NCBI RefSeq assembly: GCF_033095865.1
Contig: NZ_AP019365.1
Coordinates: 5,801,501-5,865,500 of the forward strand
Length of the DNA stretch: 64,000 bases
Direction: 5' to 3'
Source of the DNA: Pseudomonas sp. KU43P
GTDB lineage: Bacteria; Pseudomonadota; Gammaproteobacteria; Pseudomonadales; Pseudomonadaceae
The translations under genes and the position numbers were made by a program. The notes beneath the pieces are model-generated. The model made no database searches, was not told the origin of the DNA, and worked only from the letters and a program-made list of their open reading frames with translations. Below, one piece after another: positions 45,258-58,953 of the stretch; position 1 is the stretch's first letter; every line of letters starts with the position of its first letter.

Positions 45258-45929
45258 TCAGGCGTTGCTTTGTTCATCCTCTTCATCGCCGTAGTACTTC
45301 ACGCCAATACGGATGATGTCTCTGCCTTGAGCCTTGCGGTGGTGGTTGGTATCTCGCAGCGAGTAGATACAACCACAGTACTCCTGCTGATAGAAGCGCT
45401 CACGCTTGCTGATCTCGACCATACGCGCCGCACCGCCTGCCTTGCGCCAGTTGTAGTCCCAATAGCTGATTCCGGGGTACTTGGCCGCAGAGCGATGACC
45501 ACACCCGTTGATCTGCTGCATGTCCTTCCAGCGAGAGATACCCAGCGAGCTGCTGATCACTGAAAACCCATGCTCGTAGGCGTACAGGGCTGTGCGTTCG
45601 AAGCGCATGTCGAAGCACATCGTGCAGCGCTCACCACGCTCAGGCGCCTGTTCCATCCCTTTGGCGCGGGCGAACCAGTTGTCAGTGTCATAGTCAGCGT
45701 CGACGAAGGGGACGTTGTGCTGTTCGGCGAAGCGGATGTTCTCCTCCTTGCGCAGCAGGTACTCCCGCTCGGGATGGATGTTGGGGTTGTAGAAGAAAAT
45801 GGTGTAGTCGATTCCAGAAGCCGTGATGGCTTCCATGACCTCGCCAGAACAAGGCGCGCAGCACGAATGCAGCAGGAGCCGATCGGCGCCATCAGGCAGA
45901 TTCAGTTTTGGTCGATCGATGATGCTCAC
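45258..45929 (-). CDS. queH: Epoxyqueuosine reductase QueH
   Basis: Reduces epoxyqueuosine in tRNA to queuosine, as a non-cobalamin alternative to QueG. It has 223 residues with paired cysteines [14 protein letters not shown] near residue 20, [12 protein letters not shown] in the middle and [11 protein letters not shown], the iron-sulfur ligands of the DUF208 family. The GTG start at 45929 has GAGGAG six bases upstream. Since QueG needs B12 and QueH does not, its presence agrees with the cobalamin theme of this region. Confidence 0.93.
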   Translation of the reverse strand: MSIIDRPKLNLPDGADRLLLHSCCAPCSGEVMEAITASGIDYTIFFYNPNIHPEREYLLRKEENIRFAEQHNVPFVDADYDTDNWFARAKGMEQAPERGERCTMCFDMRFERTALYAYEHGFSVISSSLGISRWKDMQQINGCGHRSAAKYPGISYWDYNWRKAGGAARMVEISKRERFYQQEYCGCIYSLRDTNHHRKAQGRDIIRIGVKYYGDEEDEQSNA

Positions 45930-46052
45930 AGCCGCTCCTCGCCAATTCGGGCGTGACCGATGCACGAGTTTTCGAGGTTGAGTTTCAGTGCCAAGGTGCG
46001 CTGTCCCGTTACAGAAAATTCAGTAAGGGGGATTGTCACGGATCAGCAGGCC

Positions 46053-46101
46053 ATGAGACAAACTCATTTTTTTTGCGACCAAATGTAGTTTTTCTCATGA
46101 T
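46053..46101. repeat. MetR control region, metR copy
   Basis: Direct repeat of 22824-22872 (44 of 49 bases). It includes the inverted repeat TGAGACAAACTCA and ends in the metR start codon ATGAT at 46097. It lies between the divergent queH and metR. Confidence 0.8.
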
Positions 46102-47011
46102 CGATTTGAGGCACTTACGCACCATTCATGCCCTGCGCGAAACGGACAGCTTGCACGAAGCTGCCGAGCGCCTGTGCCTGACACAGTCGGCGTTGTCGCA
46201 TCAGTTCCGAGAGCTGGAGGACCGCATCGGCATGCCGCTGTTTGTGCGTAAATCGAAGCCTGTGCGCTTCACCAGCGCCGGTCTTAAGTTGCTGCACCTG
46301 GCCGAGCAAGTGCTGCCGATGATTCGAACCACGGAGCGCGACCTGGGCAAACTCGCCAGTGGCAGCGCCGGTCGGCTGCACATCGCGATCGAATGCCACA
46401 GCTGCTACCAGTGGCTGATGCCGTCGGTGGACGAATTCCGCGGCGCTTGGCCGGAGGTTGAGCTGGACCTGGCGTCGGGGTTTGCATTCGCACCCTTGCC
46501 GGCGCTGGAGCGTGGGGACCTTGATCTGGTGGTGACCTCCGACCCTGTGAATCTGCCAGGAATCACCTACGTACCACTTTTCGGATACGAGGCAATGCTG
46601 GCCGTCGATAACCATCACGCCTTGTGCGAGAAACCGTATCTAGTACCTCAAGACATCGCTGGCGAGACCTTGATAACTTATCCGATCGAGCGAGATCGCC
46701 TTGATATCTTCACTAAGTTCCTTGATCCGGCCGAGATCGAACCTGCTCAGGTACGTACTTCCGAACTGACCGTAATGATGATGCAACTGGTGGCCAGCGG
46801 TCGTGGCGTATGCTGCCTGCCAAACTGGGCCGTGCATGAATACAGCTCGCGAGGCTACGTGACAGCCAAGCGGCTAGGGGAAAAAGGCCTTCAGGCCAAA
46901 CTGTTCGCGGCGATTCGCAGCGATATGCTAGAAGCCCCGTATGTCACCGACTTCCTTCTCACAGCAAAGGATACTTCGTTTACTACCTTAGAGGGCGTCA
47001 ATGCGGTTTAG
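46097..47011 (+). CDS. metR: Methionine regulator MetR (LysR family)
   Basis: A 304-residue LysR activator of methionine genes that senses homocysteine. The N-terminal HTH is LHEAAERLCLTQSALSHQFRELEDRI, and the effector domain is RLHIAIECHSCYQWLMPSVDEFRGAWPEVELDL, typical of MetR. Its upstream region duplicates the operator upstream of metE 23 kb to the left. The usual divergent metE is absent here, and queH occupies that side. Confidence 0.93.
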   Translation: MIDLRHLRTIHALRETDSLHEAAERLCLTQSALSHQFRELEDRIGMPLFVRKSKPVRFTSAGLKLLHLAEQVLPMIRTTERDLGKLASGSAGRLHIAIECHSCYQWLMPSVDEFRGAWPEVELDLASGFAFAPLPALERGDLDLVVTSDPVNLPGITYVPLFGYEAMLAVDNHHALCEKPYLVPQDIAGETLITYPIERDRLDIFTKFLDPAEIEPAQVRTSELTVMMMQLVASGRGVCCLPNWAVHEYSSRGYVTAKRLGEKGLQAKLFAAIRSDMLEAPYVTDFLLTAKDTSFTTLEGVNAV

Positions 47012-47070
47012 GGGCTTATGTTTCAAGAAGACAGACGGCAATGAATTGGGCATGCTGTGGTTACACAGCA

Positions 47071-47328
47071 TCATCCCCTGTCATTGAAGAAATCATCTTT
47101 CGTTATCAAGCCGAAATCTTCATCCGGCATACCACCGCTCTCGTCGAAAAGCCCTTGAATACGCCGCTCTTGCTTGAGGCCAGCAACAGCTTGGAAAAAG
47201 CAGCCCTCACACAGGTGTATCTCCCACCGCTCACCGTCATGGGGTGATCGAGGAACCAGGTAAAAGTGCCTTTCGATGAAGGAGCGGAGAGACTCGTGCG
47301 GTTGGATGGTGATCAGCAAGGTGAGCAC
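47071..47328 (-). CDS. Small hypothetical protein, mobile-element type
   Basis: An 85-residue frame with GTG start. The middle reads WEIHLCEGCFFQAVAGLKQE, followed by a variable tail ending in KDDFFNDRG. The HLCEGCFF-LK-ER pattern is reminiscent of small proteins carried by integrative elements and plasmids. No good ribosome site is seen, and the N-terminus looks truncated. It lies just inside the Tn7-like end near glmS and may be cargo of that element. Function unknown. Confidence 0.45.
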   Translation of the reverse strand: MLTLLITIQPHESLRSFIERHFYLVPRSPHDGERWEIHLCEGCFFQAVAGLKQERRIQGLFDESGGMPDEDFGLITKDDFFNDRG

Positions 47329-47398
47329 CCAAGATTTTCAAGGCGCCAGTGAGGCAGGAGAGAAGGACCGTCGCTTGGAACCCTCAGGGGCTCCAAGC

Positions 47399-47446
47399 GA
47401 GACCGACTTTAATATTCAGAGACCGACTTTAATATCTACGACCACA
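47399..47446 (-). mobile_element. Tn7-like transposon end next to glmS
   Basis: Read from the glmS side, the sequence begins TGTGGTCGTAGATATTAAAG exactly 24 bases after the glmS stop. It contains two perfect 17-bp direct repeats of GAGACCGACTTTAATAT (47399-47415 and 47419-47435), spaced 20 bases. TGTGG ends, tandem TnsB-type sites and the fixed distance from glmS are the features of Tn7-family insertions at attTn7. No tns gene is present in the window. Confidence 0.7.
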
Positions 47447-47470
47447 GAAATCGCGCACCAATGACTGGAC

Positions 47471-49306
47471 TTACTCCACAGTCACCGACTTGGCCAGGTT
47501 ACGTGGCTGGTCGACGTCAGTTCCTTTGAGCACGGCGACGTAGTACGACAGCAGCTGCAGCGGAATGGTGTAGAGAATCGGAGCCAGGGCATCGGAGATA
47601 TGCGGCACCTTGACCACGTGGGTGCCTTCGCCGTTGCTCATGCCGGCCTGCTCGTCGGCAAACACCACCAGCTGACCGCCGCGTGCGCGCACTTCCTGCA
47701 GGTTCGACTTGAGCTTCTCCAGCAGCTCGTTATTCGGCGCCACGGTGACCACCGGCATGTCGTTATCCACCAGCGCCAACGGGCCGTGCTTGAGCTCACC
47801 GGCCGGGTAGGCTTCGGCGTGGATATACGAGATTTCCTTGAGCTTGAGCGCACCTTCCATCGCCACCGGGTACTGGGCACCACGGCCGAGGAACAGGGTG
47901 TGGTGCTTGTCGGCGAACAGCTCGGCGATCTTCTCGACGGTGGCGTCCATCGCCAGCGCCTCACCCAAGCGAGCCGGCAGGCGACGCAGTTCATCGACCA
48001 GCTCTGCTTCCACACCTGCTTCGAGGGTGCCACGCACTTGGCCCAGGGCCAGGGTCAGCAGCATCAGCGAGACCAGCTGGGTGGTGAACGCCTTGGTCGA
48101 GGCCACGCCGATCTCTGGGCCGGCCAGGGTCAGCAGGGTGAGGTCGGATTCCCGGACCAGCGAGCTGATGCCGACGTTGCAGATCGCCAGGCTGCCGAGA
48201 AAGCCCAGTTCCTTGGCATTGCGCAGGGCGGCCAGGGTGTCGGCGGTTTCGCCGGACTGGGAGATCGACACGAACAGGGTATCAGGCTGTACCACCACCT
48301 TGCGGTAGCGGAATTCGCTGGCCACTTCGACCTGGCAAGGAATGCCCGCCAGGCTTTCCAGCCAGTAACGGGCGACCATGCCGGCGTGGTAGCTGGTGCC
48401 GCAGGCGACGATCTGCACGTTGCGTACCTTGGCGAACAGCTCGGCAGCCTGTGGACCGAAGGCCTGGACCAGCACGTGGTCATTGCCCAGGCGACCTTCC
48501 AAGGTGCGCTGGACAACAGCAGGCTGCTCATGGATTTCCTTGAGCATGAAGTGGCGATAGGCGCCCTTGTCGGCGGCTTCGGCGCCTTCGTGGTACTGCA
48601 CTGTTTCGCGCTGGACGGCATTGCCGGCCTGGTCCCAGATCGTCACCTGGTCGCGGCGAATCTCGGCGATATCGCCCTCCTCCAGGTACATGAAGCGGTC
48701 AGTGACCTGGCGCAGGGCCAACTGGTCGGATGCCAGGAAGTTCTCGCCATGACCCAGACCAATCACCAGCGGGCTGCCACTGCGCGCAGCAACCAGGCGA
48801 TCAGGTTGTTTCACGCTGATCAGCGCCAGGCCATAAGCGCCGTGCAGGCGCTTGATCGCGGCCTTGAGCGCGTCGGCCAGGTCCGGGATGGTCTTGAGGG
48901 TGTGGTGGATCAGGTGAACGATGACCTCGGTGTCGGTTTGCGAAGCGAACACGTAACCCAGGCCCTTGAGCTCCTCACGCAGCTCTTCGTGGTTTTCGAT
49001 GATGCCGTTATGCACCACCGCCACTTCGTTGCCGGAGAAATGCGGGTGGGCATTGCCTTCGGTTGGTGCTCCATGGGTGGCCCAACGGGTGTGGGCGATG
49101 CCCAGCTGACCGATCAGAGGCTGAGCGGAATTGGCAGCTTCAAGCTCCGCAACCTTGCCGATGCGGCGCAGACGCTGCAGCTCGCCTTGCTGGGTATAGA
49201 CAGCCAGGCCTGCGCTGTCATAGCCACGGTATTCAAGACGCTTGAGGCCTTCGATGAGGATGGCGGTGATATTGCGCTCGGCTACCGCACCAACGATTCC
49301 ACACAT
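47471..49306 (-). CDS. glmS: Glutamine--fructose-6-phosphate aminotransferase
   Basis: Makes glucosamine-6-phosphate for peptidoglycan and LPS. It has 611 residues: N-terminal glutaminase with the Cys nucleophile at position 2 (MCGIVGAV) and [19 protein letters not shown], two SIS sugar-isomerase domains ([37 protein letters not shown]), and the C-terminal LAKSVTVE end that forms the attTn7 recognition region. The start is chosen by the mature Cys2. Two bases separate it from glmR upstream. Confidence 0.96.
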   Translation of the reverse strand: MCGIVGAVAERNITAILIEGLKRLEYRGYDSAGLAVYTQQGELQRLRRIGKVAELEAANSAQPLIGQLGIAHTRWATHGAPTEGNAHPHFSGNEVAVVHNGIIENHEELREELKGLGYVFASQTDTEVIVHLIHHTLKTIPDLADALKAAIKRLHGAYGLALISVKQPDRLVAARSGSPLVIGLGHGENFLASDQLALRQVTDRFMYLEEGDIAEIRRDQVTIWDQAGNAVQRETVQYHEGAEAADKGAYRHFMLKEIHEQPAVVQRTLEGRLGNDHVLVQAFGPQAAELFAKVRNVQIVACGTSYHAGMVARYWLESLAGIPCQVEVASEFRYRKVVVQPDTLFVSISQSGETADTLAALRNAKELGFLGSLAICNVGISSLVRESDLTLLTLAGPEIGVASTKAFTTQLVSLMLLTLALGQVRGTLEAGVEAELVDELRRLPARLGEALAMDATVEKIAELFADKHHTLFLGRGAQYPVAMEGALKLKEISYIHAEAYPAGELKHGPLALVDNDMPVVTVAPNNELLEKLKSNLQEVRARGGQLVVFADEQAGMSNGEGTHVVKVPHISDALAPILYTIPLQLLSYYVAVLKGTDVDQPRNLAKSVTVE

Positions 49307-49308
49307 GG

Positions 49309-50085
49309 TTATTTCTCCTGGCTGATCGCGGCGCAAATCAGATTGATGCCGCGGGCTTGAATGTGTTCGCGTGCCGCTGCGGGCAGGCGTTCGTCTGTAA
49401 TAAGGGTGTGCACGCTGCCCCAGGGCAGCTCGAGGTTGGGGATCTTGCGCCCAACCTTATCGGACTCGACCATCACGATCACCTCACGGGCCACCTCGGC
49501 CATGACCCGGCTCAGGCCGAGCAGTTCATTGAAGGTGGTCGTGCCGCGGCTGAGGTCGATGCCATCGGCGCCGATGAACAGCTGGTCGAAATCGTAGGAG
49601 CGTAGTACCTGCTCAGCCACCTGGCCCTGGAATGACTCGGAGTGCGGATCCCAGGTGCCGCCGGTCATCAGCAGCACGGGCTCGTGTTCCAGTTCGCTGA
49701 TGGCGCGGGCTACGTTCAGCGAGTTGGTCATCACCACCAGGCCCGGCTGGCGGCCCAGTTCAGGGATCATGGCAGCAGTCGTGCTGCCGCTGTCGATGAT
49801 GATCCGCGCGTGCTCGCGGATGCGCCCGACGGCAGCCCGGGCAATGGCCTTCTTGTAGGCAGACACGGGCTGGGCCGACTCACCGAGCATCTCTTGCGGT
49901 ACGGGTACCGCGCCGCCGTAGCGGCGCAGTAGCAGGCCGTTGGCTTCGAGTGCCGCCAGATCCTTGCGAATAGTGACTTCCGACGTTTCGAAGCGCTTGG
50001 CCAAGGCATCCACACTTACCTCGCCTTGCTCGCTCAGCAGGGCCAGGATGTTGTGGCGGCGTTGGGGAGTGTTGCGTTTCGACAT
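49309..50085 (-). CDS. glmR: DeoR-family regulator GlmR
   Basis: A 258-residue DeoR repressor. The HTH is [39 protein letters not shown], and the DeoR C-terminal sugar-phosphate sensor domain has [15 protein letters not shown] and [12 protein letters not shown]. It sits directly upstream of glmS on the same strand and probably regulates amino-sugar synthesis, as GlmR does in P. aeruginosa. Confidence 0.9.
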   Translation of the reverse strand: MSKRNTPQRRHNILALLSEQGEVSVDALAKRFETSEVTIRKDLAALEANGLLLRRYGGAVPVPQEMLGESAQPVSAYKKAIARAAVGRIREHARIIIDSGSTTAAMIPELGRQPGLVVMTNSLNVARAISELEHEPVLLMTGGTWDPHSESFQGQVAEQVLRSYDFDQLFIGADGIDLSRGTTTFNELLGLSRVMAEVAREVIVMVESDKVGRKIPNLELPWGSVHTLITDERLPAAAREHIQARGINLICAAISQEK

Positions 50086-50190
50086 GGGCGCTTAAGTTTC
50101 GTTTCGAAAGATAATGGTTGCAATCAAAACCTAAGATGGAGGTTTCGTCAAGTTGGCAATGACCTGTGGATAATGTTTGCCTGCTCTGGC

Positions 50191-50282
50191 CCTATCGCCG
50201 GCAAGCCAGCTCCTACAGGGATTTGTACAGGCCTGGAAGACAGAGAGGATTTCTGTGGGAGCCGGCTTGCCGGCGATAGGGC
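50191..50282. repeat. Inverted pair of Pseudomonas REP elements
   Basis: CCTATCGCCGGCAAGCCAGC followed by TCCTACAGGG (50191-50220), with its inverted partner at 50253-50282, enclosing 32 bases. This is the common P. putida REP type in a BIME-like pair. It lies in the glmU-glmR gap. Confidence 0.8.
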
Positions 50283-50294
50283 CAGCGCACGCAA

Positions 50295-50326
50295 TAAAAA
50301 AGCCGACTTATTCACATAAGCCGGCT
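50295..50326 (-). terminator. Intrinsic terminator after glmU
   Basis: On the minus strand AGCCGGCTTAT / ATAAGTCGGCT stem followed by TTTTTT, 25 bases after the glmU stop. Confidence 0.85.
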
Positions 50327-50350
50327 TCGCCAGAAACAGCTGTGTATAAC

Positions 50351-51718
50351 TCAGCTCTTCTTGATTTTCTCAGGTCGTTTCCACCCCGAGATATTGCGCT
50401 GGCGCGCACGCGCCACCGCCAGATCACCCGCTTCCACGGTTTGGGTAATGGTCGACCCGGCCGCCGTCGTCGCACCCGCCTTGATATCCACAGGCGCCAC
50501 CAGCGAATTGTTGGAACCGATGAACACGTCTTCGCCCATCACGGTCTTGAACTTGTTGGCACCGTCGTAATTGCATGTGATGGTGCCAGCACCGATGTTG
50601 GTGCGTGCACCGACCTCGGCATCGCCCAGGTAGGTCAGGTGCCCGGCCTTGGCGCCCTCGCCCAGATGCGCGTTCTTCAGTTCAACGAAGTTACCCACAT
50701 GAGCCTTGGCATCGAGCACGCTGCCCGGACGCAAGCGAGCGAATGGTCCGGCATCGCTGCCCTCCCCCATTACCGCACCTTCGAGGTGGCTGTTGGCTTT
50801 CACCACCACACCTTTGCGCAGCGTGCTGTTCTTGATCACGCAATTGGGGCCGATCTGTACGTCGTCCTCGATCACCACCTTACCTTCGAGGATCACGTTG
50901 ATATCGATGAGCACATCACGACCAACGGTCACCTCCCCACGCACGTCGAAGCGCGCCGGGTCACGCAGGGTGACACCCTGAGCCATCAGGCGGCGACCTT
51001 CCCGCAGCTGGTAATGGCGTTCGAGTTCAGACAATTGGCGTCGGTCGTTGGCCCCCTGCACTTCCATCGGGTCGTGTGGTTGTTCGGTGGCAACCACCAG
51101 GCCATCGTTGACCGCCATGGCAATGACGTCGGTCAGGTAGTACTCGCCCTGGGCATTGTTGTTCGACAGTCGCCCCATCCAGTCAGCCAGGCGCGCGGCA
51201 GGCATGGCGAGGATGCCGGTGTTGCCTTCCTTGATCGCCTTCTGTGCTTCGCTGGCATCCTTGTGCTCGACGATCGCGGTGACCTTGCCGTTGCCGTCGC
51301 GCACGATGCGGCCGTAGCCAGTCGGGTCCTGCAGGGTGACAGTGAGCAACCCTAGTTGGGTGTCACTGACCTTGGCCAGCAGCCGCTGCAAGGTTTCCAC
51401 TTCGATCAACGGCACATCGCCATACAGCACCAGTACCGTGTCGGCAGTGATGGCCGGCAGTGCCTGGGCGACTGCATGGCCTGTGCCCAGCTGCTTGTCC
51501 TGCATGACGAAGTTGAGGTCATCGGCAGCCAGGCGCTCGCGTACCTGCTCGGCACCGTGGCCAATCACCACATGGATACCCTGCGGCTGAAGCTGACGTG
51601 CGCTGTGGATAACATGGCCGAGCATGGAGCTGCCAGCCACCGGGTGCAGCACCTTGGGCAGCGCCGAACGCATACGGGTACCTTGGCCGGCGGCGAGAAT
51701 AACGATATCGAGTGACAT
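50351..51718 (-). CDS. glmU: Bifunctional GlmU: UDP-GlcNAc pyrophosphorylase / GlcN-1-P acetyltransferase
   Basis: A 455-residue two-domain enzyme. The N-terminal uridyltransferase has [23 protein letters not shown], and the C-terminal left-handed beta-helix has hexapeptide repeats from ~250 ([32 protein letters not shown]). It makes UDP-GlcNAc from the GlmS pathway product. It starts 122 bases downstream of atpC, with a terminator between them. Confidence 0.96.
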   Translation of the reverse strand: MSLDIVILAAGQGTRMRSALPKVLHPVAGSSMLGHVIHSARQLQPQGIHVVIGHGAEQVRERLAADDLNFVMQDKQLGTGHAVAQALPAITADTVLVLYGDVPLIEVETLQRLLAKVSDTQLGLLTVTLQDPTGYGRIVRDGNGKVTAIVEHKDASEAQKAIKEGNTGILAMPAARLADWMGRLSNNNAQGEYYLTDVIAMAVNDGLVVATEQPHDPMEVQGANDRRQLSELERHYQLREGRRLMAQGVTLRDPARFDVRGEVTVGRDVLIDINVILEGKVVIEDDVQIGPNCVIKNSTLRKGVVVKANSHLEGAVMGEGSDAGPFARLRPGSVLDAKAHVGNFVELKNAHLGEGAKAGHLTYLGDAEVGARTNIGAGTITCNYDGANKFKTVMGEDVFIGSNNSLVAPVDIKAGATTAAGSTITQTVEAGDLAVARARQRNISGWKRPEKIKKS

Positions 51719-51778
51719 TGACTGGCTACCAATCCTGGGTGGTCAGTGAAATGACCGGGAGGGGAAAACGGAAAAAGA

Positions 51779-51805
51779 AAAAGGGTAGCCGAGGCTACCC
51801 TTTTA
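51779..51805 (-). terminator. Intrinsic terminator of the atp operon
   Basis: AAAGGGTAGCC / GGCTACCCTTTT stem flanked by A and T runs, 36 bases after the atpC stop. Confidence 0.88.
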
Positions 51806-51840
51806 CTCAATCGCTACAGAAGTGATCAGCCAGGGGCCGA

Positions 51841-52260
51841 TTACTTGCCTCTGCGCATTTGCTGGACGGTACGCAGCTGGGCTGCGGCCTCGGCCAGACG
51901 TGCGGCGGCGGCGCCGTAGTCGAAGTCCGCGCCTTTCAGATTCAGGGCGTTCTCGGCAGCCTTGAGGGCTTCCTGAGCCTGAGCTTCATCCAGGTCTGCA
52001 GCACGTTGCACGGTATCGGCAAGCACCTTGACCATGTTCGGCTGAACCTCGAGGAAACCACCAGAGATGTAGAACACCTCCTGGGCGCCACCCTGCTTGG
52101 TCAGCGTGATCGGACCAGGCTTCAGATTGGTGATCAGCGGCGCGTGGCCTGGAGCGATACCAAGATCACCCAGGTTACCGTGCGCAACCACCATCTCGAC
52201 CAGGCCGGAGAAGATCTCTCCTTCCGCGCTGACGATATCGCAATGGACTGTCATAGCCAT
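51841..52260 (-). CDS. atpC: ATP synthase epsilon subunit
   Basis: A 139-residue central-stalk and regulatory subunit. The N-terminal beta-sandwich is [19 protein letters not shown]...[17 protein letters not shown], and the C-terminal two-helix part ([19 protein letters not shown]) can inhibit the enzyme. Last gene of the atp operon, 43 bases after atpD with a hairpin in the gap. Confidence 0.95.
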   Translation of the reverse strand: MAMTVHCDIVSAEGEIFSGLVEMVVAHGNLGDLGIAPGHAPLITNLKPGPITLTKQGGAQEVFYISGGFLEVQPNMVKVLADTVQRAADLDEAQAQEALKAAENALNLKGADFDYGAAAARLAEAAAQLRTVQQMRRGK

Positions 52261-52280
52261 CTGCTTGCCTCAACCTGATA

Positions 52281-52298
52281 GCGCCCCTTGCGGGGCGC
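52281..52298. other. Intercistronic hairpin atpD-atpC
   Basis: GCGCCCC / GGGGCGC stem with a 4-base loop. A similar stem lies between atpA and atpG. These may adjust subunit stoichiometry through mRNA processing or stability. Confidence 0.4.
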
Positions 52299-52303
52299 AG
52301 GAA

Positions 52304-53707
<1,404 letters not shown>

Positions 53708-54568
53708 TTAAACCGCGGCAGCGCCGCCGACGATTTCCGAGATCTCCTGGGTGATCGCAGCCTGACGCGCCTTGTTGTAGATCAGCTGAAGCTCTTTGAT
53801 CAAATCACCGGCGTTGTCTGTGGCGTTTTTCATGGCGATCATCCGGGCCGCTTGTTCAGCAGCGTTGTTCTCGACCACCGCCTGGTAAACCTGCGACTCC
53901 ACGTAACGCACCATCAAGCCGTCCAGCAGCTCTTTTGCGTCGGGTTCGTACAGGTAATCCCAGTGATGCTTGAGATCCTGATCCGGGGTTGCCACCAACG
54001 GTACCAACTGCTCGACCGTCGGAGTTTGGGTCATGGTATTGACGAACTTGTTCGAAACCACCGAGAGGCGATCGATACGGCCGTCGAGGTAGGCGTCCAG
54101 CATCACTTTGACGGAGCCGATCAGATCGTTGATCGATGGCTCTTCGCCGAGGTGGCTGATCGCGGCTACGACGTTGCCGCCAAAGATGCGGAAGAAAGTC
54201 GCACCCTTGCTGCCGATCACGCACAGGTCGATTTCCACGCCCTGTTCGCGGTTTACGTTCATGTCCTTGACCAGGGCCTTGAACAGGTTGGTGTTCAAGC
54301 CACCGCACAGACCACGGTCACTGCTCACCACGATATAACCGACGCGCTTTACAGGGCGCTCGATCATGAACGGGTGGCGGTATTCCGGGTTGGCGTTGGC
54401 CAGATGACCGATCACCTGGCGGATACGCTCCGCGTAAGGACGGCTAGCAGCCATGCGCATTTGTGCCTTGCGCATCTTGCTGACCGCCACTTTCTCCATG
54501 GCGCTGGTAATTTTTTGCGTGCTTTTGATGCTCGCAATCTTACTGCGAATCTCTTTTGCGCCTGCCAT
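53708..54568 (-). CDS. atpG: ATP synthase gamma subunit
   Basis: The 286-residue rotating shaft of F1. Family ends: [28 protein letters not shown] at the N-terminus and [29 protein letters not shown] at the C-terminus, the two long helices. [12 protein letters not shown] is conserved. Confidence 0.96.
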   Translation of the reverse strand: MAGAKEIRSKIASIKSTQKITSAMEKVAVSKMRKAQMRMAASRPYAERIRQVIGHLANANPEYRHPFMIERPVKRVGYIVVSSDRGLCGGLNTNLFKALVKDMNVNREQGVEIDLCVIGSKGATFFRIFGGNVVAAISHLGEEPSINDLIGSVKVMLDAYLDGRIDRLSVVSNKFVNTMTQTPTVEQLVPLVATPDQDLKHHWDYLYEPDAKELLDGLMVRYVESQVYQAVVENNAAEQAARMIAMKNATDNAGDLIKELQLIYNKARQAAITQEISEIVGGAAAV

Positions 54569-54590
54569 GTATCACCTATCAGGTTAGCAA

Positions 54591-54610
54591 GCGGGGGCCT
54601 GAGCCCCCGC
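54591..54610. other. Intercistronic hairpin atpA-atpG
   Basis: GCGGGGGC / GCCCCCGC stem with a 4-base loop, 7 bases after the atpA stop on the transcribed strand. Confidence 0.4.
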
Positions 54611-54616
54611 TGCGGC

Positions 54617-56161
54617 TTACCAGGTCTGGGTGGCCTTGAACTTCTCGATACCGGCTTTCAGGCCTGCGTCGATTTCGTCGTTGAAGTCACCCTTCACGTT
54701 GATCTTCGCCATCAGTTCGGCGTGATCACGGTTGAAGAAGGCGATCAGTGCTTGCTCGAAGCTGCCGATCTTGGAGACTTCTACGTCAGTCAGGAAACCA
54801 CGCTCAGCGGCGTACAGCGACAGGGCCATGTCCGCGATGGACATCGGCGCGTACTGCTTCTGCTTCATCAGCTCGGTTACGCGCTGACCATGCTCCAGCT
54901 GCTTGCGGGTCGCTTCGTCCAGATCGGAAGCGAACTGGGCGAATGCAGCCAGTTCACGGTACTGAGCCAGAGCGGTACGAATACCACCGGACAGCTTCTT
55001 GATGATCTTGGTCTGAGCGGCACCACCTACGCGGGATACCGAAACACCGGCGTTCACTGCAGGGCGGATGCCCGAGTTGAACATGGCCGATTCCAGGAAG
55101 ATCTGACCGTCGGTGATGGAAATCACGTTGGTCGGAACGAACGCGGAAACGTCGCCAGCCTGGGTTTCGATGATCGGCAGGGCGGTCAGGGAACCGGTCT
55201 TGCCAGTGACTGCGCCATTGGTGAACTTCTCGACGTACTCTTCCGAAACGCGCGATGCACGCTCCAGCAGACGGGAGTGGAGATAGAACACGTCACCTGG
55301 GTAAGCTTCACGTCCTGGTGGACGGCGCAGCAGCAGGGAGATCTGACGGTAGGCAACGGCCTGCTTGGACAGGTCATCGTAAACGATCAGGGCGTCTTCA
55401 CCGCGGTCACGGAAGAACTCGCCCATGGTGCAGCCGGCGTAAGGAGCCAGGAACTGCAGCGCGGCGGATTCCGAAGCGCTGGCAACGACCACGATGGTGT
55501 TGGCCAGGGCGCCGTTTTCTTCCAGCTTGCGAACGATGTTGGCAACGGTGGAGCGCTTCTGGCCGACAGCAACATACACACAGAAAATACCGGAGTCTTT
55601 CTGGTTGATGATGGCGTCGATGGCCATGGCGGTCTTGCCGATCTGACGGTCACCGATGATCAGCTCGCGCTGGCCACGGCCGACAGGGATCATGGCGTCG
55701 ACCGACTTGTAGCCAGTCTGTACAGGCTGGTCTACCGACTTACGCCAGATCACGCCTGGAGCTACTTTCTCGACCGCGTCGGTCTGGGTGTTGCCCAGAG
55801 GACCTTTGCCGTCGATCGGGTTGCCCAGTGCGTCGACGACGCGACCCAGCAGTTCCTTACCAACCGGAACTTCCAGGATGCGGCCGGTGCACTTGGCGCT
55901 CATGCCTTCGGCGAGGGTGTCATAGGCACCCAGGATCACTGCACCTACGGAGTCTTGCTCCAGGTTCAGGGCCATGCCGTAGACGCCGCCAGGGAACTCG
56001 ATCATTTCGCCGTACATGACGTCGGCCAGACCGTGGATCCGCACGATACCGTCGGATACCGAAACAACGGTACCTTCGTTACGGGCTTGGGAGCTCACAT
56101 CGAGGTTGTCGATGCGGCCCTTGATGATTTCACTAATTTCGGAAGGATTGAGTTGCTGCAT
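54617..56161 (-). CDS. atpA: ATP synthase alpha subunit
   Basis: The 514-residue regulatory nucleotide-binding subunit of F1. The P-loop is [15 protein letters not shown] near residue 170, with [41 protein letters not shown] and the alpha-specific end EKFKATQTW. It assembles with beta as alpha3beta3. Confidence 0.97.
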   Translation of the reverse strand: MQQLNPSEISEIIKGRIDNLDVSSQARNEGTVVSVSDGIVRIHGLADVMYGEMIEFPGGVYGMALNLEQDSVGAVILGAYDTLAEGMSAKCTGRILEVPVGKELLGRVVDALGNPIDGKGPLGNTQTDAVEKVAPGVIWRKSVDQPVQTGYKSVDAMIPVGRGQRELIIGDRQIGKTAMAIDAIINQKDSGIFCVYVAVGQKRSTVANIVRKLEENGALANTIVVVASASESAALQFLAPYAGCTMGEFFRDRGEDALIVYDDLSKQAVAYRQISLLLRRPPGREAYPGDVFYLHSRLLERASRVSEEYVEKFTNGAVTGKTGSLTALPIIETQAGDVSAFVPTNVISITDGQIFLESAMFNSGIRPAVNAGVSVSRVGGAAQTKIIKKLSGGIRTALAQYRELAAFAQFASDLDEATRKQLEHGQRVTELMKQKQYAPMSIADMALSLYAAERGFLTDVEVSKIGSFEQALIAFFNRDHAELMAKINVKGDFNDEIDAGLKAGIEKFKATQTW

Positions 56162-56182
56162 TGCTCTGCTGCCCCTTCAAAC

Positions 56183-56719
56183 TCAAGATTTCAATGCTTC
56201 GGCCAGTTTCGCGATCTTGCCGCGAACAGAGCCATCGATTACCAGGTCACCAGCGCGGATGACGACGCCGCCAATCAGGCTGGCATCCTCCGACGCGTGC
56301 AGGCGCACTTCCTGGCCTAACCGTGCACTGAGAACCTTGGCGAGTTTGTCTTGCTGTTCTTGGTTCAACGCGAAGGCACTGGTGACTTCCACGTCCACGG
56401 ATTTCTCTTGCTCGGCCTTGTACAGGTCGAACAGGGCGGCAATCTCCGGCAGAAGCAGGAGACGGTCGTTTTCCGCGGCAACATGAATGAAATTCTGTGC
56501 CTGTGCATTGAACTTGTCACCGCACACGTCAATGAACGTGGCGGCCTTTTCTGCGCTCGTCAGTCGCGGGGCCTTGAGCAGGCGCTGCATGGTGTCGTCT
56601 TGCGACACCGCAGCAGCCAGGCCGAGCATGGCTGACCAATTGGCCAGTTGCTGATGGGCCTGGGCATGCTCAAAGGCAGCCTTAGCGTAAGGTCGGGCCA
56701 ACGTGGTCAGTTCTGCCAT
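56183..56719 (-). CDS. atpH: ATP synthase delta subunit
   Basis: The 178-residue peripheral-stalk subunit (OSCP) that joins b to F1. N-terminal [21 protein letters not shown]-terminal [26 protein letters not shown]. It is 13 bases from atpF and 21 from atpA. Confidence 0.95.
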
Positions 56720-56731
56720 GATCGCCCTCGC

Positions 56732-57202
56732 TTAAATTTCAGCGGCCAGTTTGTTAACCAGCTCCGCATGCGCGTTTTGATCGATTGTGGCGCCAAGGAT
56801 CTTTTCAGCACCGCCAACGGCCAGGGCACCCACTTGGGCACGCAGGGCGTCTTTAGCGCTGTTCAGTTCCTGTTCGATCTCGGCCAGAGCCTGAGCCTTC
56901 ACACGGTCAGCTTCGACGCGGGCCTGATCACGGGCTTCCTCGACAAGCTGAGCAGCGCGTTTCTTGCTTTGCTCAATGATTTCGGCTGCTTGTGCTTTAG
57001 CTTCACGCAGTTGCTGACCCACTTTCTCTTGGGCCAGCTCCAGGTCGCGAGCTGCGCGGTTGGCAGCGTCCAAGCCGTCGGCAATCTTCTTTTGACGCTC
57101 GTGCAGAGCAGTGATGACCGGAGGCCATACGTACTTCATGCAGAAGAGTACAAAAATCAGAAAAGCAACGGATTGGCCAATCAGGGTTGCATTAATGTTC
57201 AC
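56732..57202 (-). CDS. atpF: ATP synthase subunit b
   Basis: A 156-residue peripheral stalk. One N-terminal transmembrane helix ([20 protein letters not shown]) is followed by a long Ala/Glu/Lys-rich coiled coil ([24 protein letters not shown]) that dimerises. Confidence 0.95.
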   Translation of the reverse strand: MNINATLIGQSVAFLIFVLFCMKYVWPPVITALHERQKKIADGLDAANRAARDLELAQEKVGQQLREAKAQAAEIIEQSKKRAAQLVEEARDQARVEADRVKAQALAEIEQELNSAKDALRAQVGALAVGGAEKILGATIDQNAHAELVNKLAAEI

Positions 57203-57258
57203 GCCAACACCTCGCTCGGTCTTAATTCATACAGCCATCAACTCGTGGATACGAGTGA

Positions 57259-57531
<273 letters not shown>

Positions 57532-57659
57532 TTACGTCGTATTGGTTAGGTTTTTAGTTTGAAGCGGTAAAACAAATCGTTTGGTACAGCTGCCCTTGCG
57601 GACTTTTTAAGCCCTCCCCCCAAACGAGCGGGGAAGGCTATCAGACACGCCAGGCGGTC

Positions 57660-58953
<1,294 letters not shown>

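Noticed and set aside
47399..47446. Reading the two 17-bp repeats as an operator of glmS
   Set aside because: They lie downstream of glmS, and the TGTGG start at the fixed attTn7 distance fits a transposon end better.
47600..49360. 586-codon open frame antisense to glmS
   Set aside because: Complete overlap with a clear glmS gene, and no recognisable protein features.
53852..56320. Very long open frame (822 codons) on the plus strand across atpG and atpA
   Set aside because: It is the antisense of highly conserved atp genes. Its protein has an unnatural His/Gln/Arg/Val-rich composition and no motif, and it arises from GC-rich codon bias.
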